Below are positions 59,946-64,000 of a DNA stretch of 64,000 bases, one piece after another. A program made the position numbers and the translations under genes. This stretch comes from Ewingella sp. CoE-038-23 (GTDB taxonomy: Bacteria; Pseudomonadota; Gammaproteobacteria; Enterobacterales; Enterobacteriaceae): NCBI RefSeq assembly GCF_040419245.1, contig NZ_JAZHOH010000001.1, forward strand, positions 496,001 to 560,000, written 5' to 3'. The first letter of the stretch is position 1; each line of letters starts with the position of its first letter. The notes under the pieces are model-generated. The model did not search any database, had not been told where the DNA came from, and saw only the letters and a list, made by a program, of their open reading frames with translations.

Positions 59946-60434
59946 ATGATTATCAGCCTGATCGCCGCACTGGCGGCGGATCGCGTTATTGGCATGGAAA
60001 ACGCCATGCCTTGGCATTTACCGGCTGACCTGGCTTGGTTTAAGCATAATACGCTGAACAAACCGGTCATCATGGGACGCAAAACGTTCGAGTCTATTGG
60101 TCGTCCTTTGCCTGGTCGCTTAAATATCGTGATCAGTTCACAACCGGGCACGCACGACGGCGTCACCTGGGTTACCTCCATTGATGCTGCTATTGCTGCG
60201 GCGGGCGATGTTGAGGAAGTGATGGTCATGGGTGGTGGTCACGTATACGACCAGTTCCTGGCGCGCGCTGACCGTTTATACCTGACGCACATTGATGCCG
60301 AAGTAGAAGGGGACACGCACTTCCCCGACTACGAGCCGGATGAGTGGGAAAGCACCTTCAGCGAATTCCACGACGCTGACGATCAGAACTCTCACGGCTT
60401 CTGCTTTGAAATTCTGGACAGAAACCGCGGCTAA
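59946..60434 (+). CDS. folA: Dihydrofolate reductase FolA
   Basis: Reduces dihydrofolate to tetrahydrofolate with NADPH; target of trimethoprim. 162 residues (E. coli 159). The N-terminal [32 protein letters not shown] contains the substrate-binding Asp (equivalent of E. coli D27), and [24 protein letters not shown] and [12 protein letters not shown] are the NADPH motifs. The SD is weak. Convergent with apaH across a shared terminator. Confidence 0.97.
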   Translation: MIISLIAALAADRVIGMENAMPWHLPADLAWFKHNTLNKPVIMGRKTFESIGRPLPGRLNIVISSQPGTHDGVTWVTSIDAAIAAAGDVEEVMVMGGGHVYDQFLARADRLYLTHIDAEVEGDTHFPDYEPDEWESTFSEFHDADDQNSHGFCFEILDRNRG

Positions 60435-60453
60435 GCCCCAACGCCGGCTAAAT

Positions 60454-60483
60454 AAAAAAGGCACCTGAAAAGGTGCCTTTTTT
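60454..60483. terminator. Bidirectional terminator, folA / apaH
   Basis: AAAAAAGGCACCT (60454-60466), GAAA loop, AGGTGCCTTTTTT (60471-60483): perfect 13-bp stem with A and T tracts on both sides. Confidence 0.95.
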
Positions 60484-60500
60484 GATCTGCCCAAGGGTAC

Positions 60501-61355
60501 TCAGGACGCGGTAGGTGCCGCAACCTGCTCTTTGTCGCTGCGGCGATTAGAGCGTTGGGTGAAATATTGCTTATCTTCCCAACGAATCATGGTCAATACG
60601 CCACCCCAGCAGCAGCCGGTATCCAGCGCATAAACGCCTTCCGGCGCGCCTTTACCTTCCAGAGAAGCCCAGTGCCCAAAGGCGATACTGTATCCGGCCT
60701 GGCGGATCGGGCTTTCAATATCAAACCAAGGTTTAAGTGGGCGCGGCGCGTTCTCCGGCGTGTCCTTGCACATCATGTCCAACTGACCATTCGGGAAGCA
60801 GTAGCGCATGCGGGTAAGGGCATTGGTGCTAAAACGCAGGCGGGCTAAGCCGCTCAGTTCTGGCGACCAGTTGTTCGGCATATCGCCATACATGGCGTCG
60901 AGGAACAGTGGGTAGGTGTCGCTGCTCAGCACGGCTTCCACTTCACGGGCGCACATCTGCGCGGTTTCCAAGTCCCACTGCGGCGTGATGCCCGCATGAG
61001 CCATCACCAGCTTCAGCTCTTCATCAACCTGCAATACCGGTTGACGACGCAGCCAGTTGATCAGCTCATCGGCGTCTTCGGCTTCCAACAGCGGATTGAG
61101 ACGATCTTTGGGTTTGTTAAAGCTGATCCCCGCATAGATCGCCAGCAAGTGCAGGTCATGATTTCCCAGCACCATGCGCACTGACTCACCCAAGGCGCTG
61201 ACATAGCGCAGCACTTCGAGCGAGTTGGGACCGCGCGCCACGAGGTCGCCCGTCAGCCATAATCGGTCTTGTTCAGGATTGAAATTGACTTGCGCCAATA
61301 GCGCTTTGAGTTCATCGATACAGCCGTGAACATCACCAATAAGATATGTCGACAT
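60501..61355 (-). CDS. apaH: Symmetrical diadenosine tetraphosphatase ApaH
   Basis: Hydrolyses Ap4A to two ADP; in E. coli also removes Np4 caps from RNA. 284 residues (E. coli 280). Metallophosphatase motifs are GDVHGC at the N-terminus, [10 protein letters not shown] and GNHDLHLLA, then AHAGITP. Last gene of surA-pdxA-rsmA-apaG-apaH; its start lies 5 bases after the apaG stop. Confidence 0.97.
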   Translation of the reverse strand: MSTYLIGDVHGCIDELKALLAQVNFNPEQDRLWLTGDLVARGPNSLEVLRYVSALGESVRMVLGNHDLHLLAIYAGISFNKPKDRLNPLLEAEDADELINWLRRQPVLQVDEELKLVMAHAGITPQWDLETAQMCAREVEAVLSSDTYPLFLDAMYGDMPNNWSPELSGLARLRFSTNALTRMRYCFPNGQLDMMCKDTPENAPRPLKPWFDIESPIRQAGYSIAFGHWASLEGKGAPEGVYALDTGCCWGGVLTMIRWEDKQYFTQRSNRRSDKEQVAAPTAS

Positions 61356-61360
61356 GAGAG

Positions 61361-61738
61361 TTAATTTATCAGCGTTGGGATTGCGAGGCGAAAAACAGGG
61401 ATAGGGACACGGAATAATTCACCGTCCTCTGCGACCATTTCGTAATGCCCTTCCATGGTACCCAGTGGCGTTTCAAGCACGGCGCCACTGGTGTAATGGA
61501 ATTCGTTACCAGGAAGAATAAGCGGTTGTTCACCGACCACACCTTCACCCTGAACTTCTATCTGCCGGGCATTACTGTCAGTAATCAACCAGTAACGGCG
61601 GAGTAACTGTACGTTGAAGCGGCCAAGATTACGGATGGTCACGGTGTAGGAGAAGACATAGCGCTCTTCTTCAGGTATCGACTGCGATTCAATGTAGACA
61701 CTTTGCACCTGAACACATACGCGTGGTGAATCAAGCAT
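61361..61738 (-). CDS. apaG: ApaG domain protein
   Basis: 125 residues, the same length as E. coli ApaG. An all-beta fibronectin-like (DUF525) domain with [31 protein letters not shown], the [38 protein letters not shown] core and a C-terminal IPVFRLAIP. The biochemical role is unclear. It is transcribed between rsmA and apaH on the minus strand. Confidence 0.96.
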   Translation of the reverse strand: MLDSPRVCVQVQSVYIESQSIPEEERYVFSYTVTIRNLGRFNVQLLRRYWLITDSNARQIEVQGEGVVGEQPLILPGNEFHYTSGAVLETPLGTMEGHYEMVAEDGELFRVPIPVFRLAIPTLIN

Positions 61739-61818
61739 AGCGTTACTCCTCGCTTCCTTTATGTTTCGAGGCGCAGTGCTTTGGCACTTGCGCCCCTTAT
61801 CATATTGGCTCAGTACGA

Positions 61819-62652
61819 TTATTGTTCTGGCTGCGGCTGGCCGTTTTTTGGCCGGGTAGATAAGCGATTAGCCAGTTTGCAGTACATCTCAACAGAAATA
61901 TTCTCTGCGCGCATCTGTAAATCCAGACCCAGCTCTACCATCTCTTCAACGGTGAACAAATGGCCGAGGCTGTTACGCACGGTTTTGCGACGCTGGTTAA
62001 AGGCATCGGTGGTCAAACGACTCAGAATACGGATGTCGTCAACCGGATAAGGGATTTCAGCGTGCGGAATTAAACGCACCACTGCAGATTCCACTTTTGG
62101 CGCTGGCGTAAAGGATTCCGGCGGAACTTCCAGCACGGGAATAATATGGCAGTAGTACTGCGCCATCACGCTCAGGCGGCCGTAAGCTTTGCTGTTCGGC
62201 CCGGCAACCAGACGGTTAACCACTTCTTTTTGCAACATAAAGTGCATGTCGCGAATAGCATTCGTATAGAGGAACAGGTGGAACATCAGCGGCGTGGAGA
62301 TGTTATACGGCAAGTTGCCGAACACGCGCAGCGGCTGGCCCAGCTCTTTCGACAGCTCGCCGAAGTCGACTTTCATGGCGTCAGACTGGATCACACGCAG
62401 CTTGCCGGCCATCTTCGGATTGGTCTCCAGACGGGCGGCCAAATCGCGGTCAAGCTCGACCACGGTCATACTATTAAGGCGCGAGGCAACCGGCTCTGTT
62501 AAAGCAGCCAGGCCGGGACCGATTTCGACAACGGCCTGATCGGGCAATGGATGGATAGCCGATACGATGCTGTCGATAACAAACTGATCGGTTAAAAAGT
62601 TTTGCCCGAAACGTTTACGAGCAAAGTGGCCTTGGTGTACACGATTATTCAT
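61819..62652 (-). CDS. rsmA: 16S rRNA dimethyladenosine transferase RsmA (KsgA)
   Basis: Dimethylates the two adjacent adenosines A1518 and A1519 in helix 45 of 16S rRNA during 30S maturation. 277 residues (E. coli 273). SAM-binding motif [13 protein letters not shown], and catalytic [12 protein letters not shown] (motif IV NLPY). [11 protein letters not shown] at the N-terminus is diagnostic. C-terminal helical domain intact. Starts 21 bases after the pdxA stop, in the surA operon. Confidence 0.97.
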   Translation of the reverse strand: MNNRVHQGHFARKRFGQNFLTDQFVIDSIVSAIHPLPDQAVVEIGPGLAALTEPVASRLNSMTVVELDRDLAARLETNPKMAGKLRVIQSDAMKVDFGELSKELGQPLRVFGNLPYNISTPLMFHLFLYTNAIRDMHFMLQKEVVNRLVAGPNSKAYGRLSVMAQYYCHIIPVLEVPPESFTPAPKVESAVVRLIPHAEIPYPVDDIRILSRLTTDAFNQRRKTVRNSLGHLFTVEEMVELGLDLQMRAENISVEMYCKLANRLSTRPKNGQPQPEQ

Positions 62653-62672
62653 TGTAGTTGTTTTACTTTTCT

Positions 62673-63680
62673 TTATAGAACAGCAGAATTGGTTGCCATG
62701 CGAATGGCGAGATTTATTGCAGTCTTGAAGCTGCCTGCATCGGCAGTGCCGGTGGCGGCCAGTTCAAGTGCGGTACCGTGATCAACGGAGGTCCGGATAA
62801 AGGGCAGGCCGAGTGTGATATTCACTGCGCGGCCGAATCCTTGGTATTTTAGCACCGGAAGGCCCTGATCGTGATACATCGATAACACCGCGTCGGCGTG
62901 TTGCAGATATTTCGGCTGGAACAGCGTATCTGCTGGCAGCGGACCAATCAGACTCATTCCCTTTTCGCGCAGTTCATTCAGCGCAGGAATGATGGTATCA
63001 ATCTCTTCATGCCCCATGTGACCGCCTTCCCCCGCGTGCGGGTTGAGACCACAGACATAAATTTGCGGATCGACAATACCAAATTTGGTCTGCAAGTCAT
63101 GATGCAAAATGGTGATCACTTCATGCAAGCTTTGACGAGTGATCGCTGCGGGGACGTCCATCAGCGGCAGATGCGTCGTCGCCAGAGCAACGCGCAGCTC
63201 TTCCGTCGCCAACATCATCACCACGCGATTGCATTGGCTGCGATCGGCGAAGAACTCGGTATGGCCGATAAACGGAATTCCGGCATCATTGATAATGCTT
63301 TTCTGCACCGGACCGGTCACTAAGCCGGCGAATTCGCCGTTGATAGCGCCGTCACAGGCGCGAGCCAGCGTTTCCACCACGTAACCTGCATTAGCTACGT
63401 TAAGCTGACCAGCGATCACTGGAACCGCGGTTTTCACCGGCAAAACGGTCAGCGTGCCCGCAGCCTGAGGCTGAGGCGCCGCGCCCGGCTGGTAATCACG
63501 TAACTCGATTTTCAATCCCAAAATCTGGGCGCGCTCAAGTAACAAAGCCGGATCGGCACAAACCACTAATTCAACAGGCCACGCCTGTTGAGCCAGAGCA
63601 AGTACCAGATCCGGCCCAACCCCGGCTGGCTCGCCGGGGGTGATGACCAAACTTTTTGTCGCTAAAGAATTATTGTCCAT
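62673..63680 (-). CDS. pdxA: 4-hydroxythreonine-4-phosphate dehydrogenase PdxA
   Basis: Vitamin B6 pathway enzyme that oxidises 4-phosphohydroxy-L-threonine. 335 residues (E. coli 329). Conserved are [13 protein letters not shown] at the N-terminus, GHTEFFAD and ATTHLPL with metal-binding histidine, AMYHDQG-type [42 protein letters not shown]. The ATG overlaps the end of surA by 11 bases, so the genes are translationally coupled. Confidence 0.97.
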   Translation of the reverse strand: MDNNSLATKSLVITPGEPAGVGPDLVLALAQQAWPVELVVCADPALLLERAQILGLKIELRDYQPGAAPQPQAAGTLTVLPVKTAVPVIAGQLNVANAGYVVETLARACDGAINGEFAGLVTGPVQKSIINDAGIPFIGHTEFFADRSQCNRVVMMLATEELRVALATTHLPLMDVPAAITRQSLHEVITILHHDLQTKFGIVDPQIYVCGLNPHAGEGGHMGHEEIDTIIPALNELREKGMSLIGPLPADTLFQPKYLQHADAVLSMYHDQGLPVLKYQGFGRAVNITLGLPFIRTSVDHGTALELAATGTADAGSFKTAINLAIRMATNSAVL

Positions 63681-64000
63681 TACCGTCCAGAATCTTCACG
63701 TACGCATTGGCACGTTGTTCCTGCATCCAGGTCTGAGCTTCTTCAGAGAATTTACGGTTGAACAGCATGCGATACGCGCGCTCTTTCTGCGCTGCGTCGG
63801 TTTTATCCACCTGACGGGTATCGAGTAACTGAATCAAGTGCCAGCCGAATGAGGAGTGAACTGGTGCGCTGAGTTCGCCTTTTTTCAGGTTCATCAGGGC
63901 GTCACGGAACGCCGGATCGTACATATCAGGAGATGCCCAGCCTAAGTCGCCGCCCTGATTCGCTGAACCTGGGTCCTGAGAAAGCTGCTTCGCTTCATCA
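63670..64000 (-). CDS. surA: Peptidyl-prolyl isomerase SurA, C-terminal part
   Basis: The last 110 codons of SurA, the periplasmic chaperone for outer-membrane protein assembly; the N-terminal two-thirds is beyond the window. The visible part is the end of the second parvulin domain ([22 protein letters not shown], then [18 protein letters not shown]) and the C-terminal helix ([30 protein letters not shown]), which packs on the N-domain. First gene seen of surA-pdxA-rsmA-apaG-apaH. Confidence 0.96.
   Translation of the reverse strand, partial: DEAKQLSQDPGSANQGGDLGWASPDMYDPAFRDALMNLKKGELSAPVHSSFGWHLIQLLDTRQVDKTDAAQKERAYRMLFNRKFSEEAQTWMQEQRANAYVKILDGNGQ

Overview
The window is ordinary chromosomal core sequence from a gamma-proteobacterium of the order Enterobacterales. 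Protein lengths, conserved residues and gene order follow the Escherichia coli chromosome from yjjV through deo, serB-radA-nadR, slt-trpR, arcA, thrLABC, talB-mog, dnaKJ, nhaAR, rpsT-ribF-ileS-lspA-fkpB-ispH, dapB, carAB, kefFC and folA to apaH-apaG-rsmA-pdxA-surA. The sequence differs enough from E. coli (NhaA starts [10 protein letters not shown], creBCD and lplA are absent from their usual places, and an ERIC-type repeat precedes serB) that a Yersiniaceae-type genus such as Rahnella, Ewingella, Rouxiella or Serratia is the best guess. The genus is an inference and was not tested.

Layout. 1-8250: the end of a yjjU-like gene, yjjV, the deoCABD nucleoside-catabolism operon behind DeoR-like and CRP/CytR-like sites, then the HipA-like kinase gene hipH and ytjB. 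8250-12220: an ERIC-type repeat, then serB-radA-nadR. 12280-16020: a divergent oxidoreductase/LysR pair and ettA. 16020-23740: slt, trpR, yjjX, gpmB, rob, creA, arcA and yjtD. 23740-28830: the thr attenuator and thrABC. 28890-35310: yaaA, yaaJ, talB, mog, an MFS transporter and satP. 35470-41480: the sigma-32-driven dnaK-dnaJ, then nhaA-nhaR and rpsT. 41940-47730: the ribF-ileS-lspA-fkpB-ispH operon. 47810-49970: an SMP-30-family hydrolase and a porin in the place where E. coli carries rihC. 50580-56280: dapB and carAB, with PurR- and ArgR-type sites. 56427-58830: kefF-kefC. 58910-64000: a LysE/RhtB exporter, folA, and the surA-pdxA-rsmA-apaG-apaH operon on the minus strand, with surA cut by the window edge.

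Functionally the region combines nucleoside salvage (deo), serine, threonine, lysine, arginine and pyrimidine biosynthesis (serB, thrABC, dapB, carAB), cofactor synthesis (nadR, mog, ribF, pdxA, folA), proteostasis (dnaKJ, surA, fkpB, lspA), redox and stress control (arcA, rob, yaaA, kefFC, nhaAR) and translation (ileS, rpsT, ettA, rsmA, yjtD). I saw no rRNA or tRNA gene, CRISPR array, prophage or insertion sequence.

I found no convincing new multi-gene system. The observations most worth checking are regulatory: a perfect 10-bp inverted repeat that could mask the nadR ribosome-binding site and encloses a near-consensus NadR box; a duplicated start region before ribF that makes an 8-codon reading frame overlapping its ATG; an ERIC-type repeat that appears to supply the serB promoter; and repeated decamers before the partnerless HipA-like kinase.
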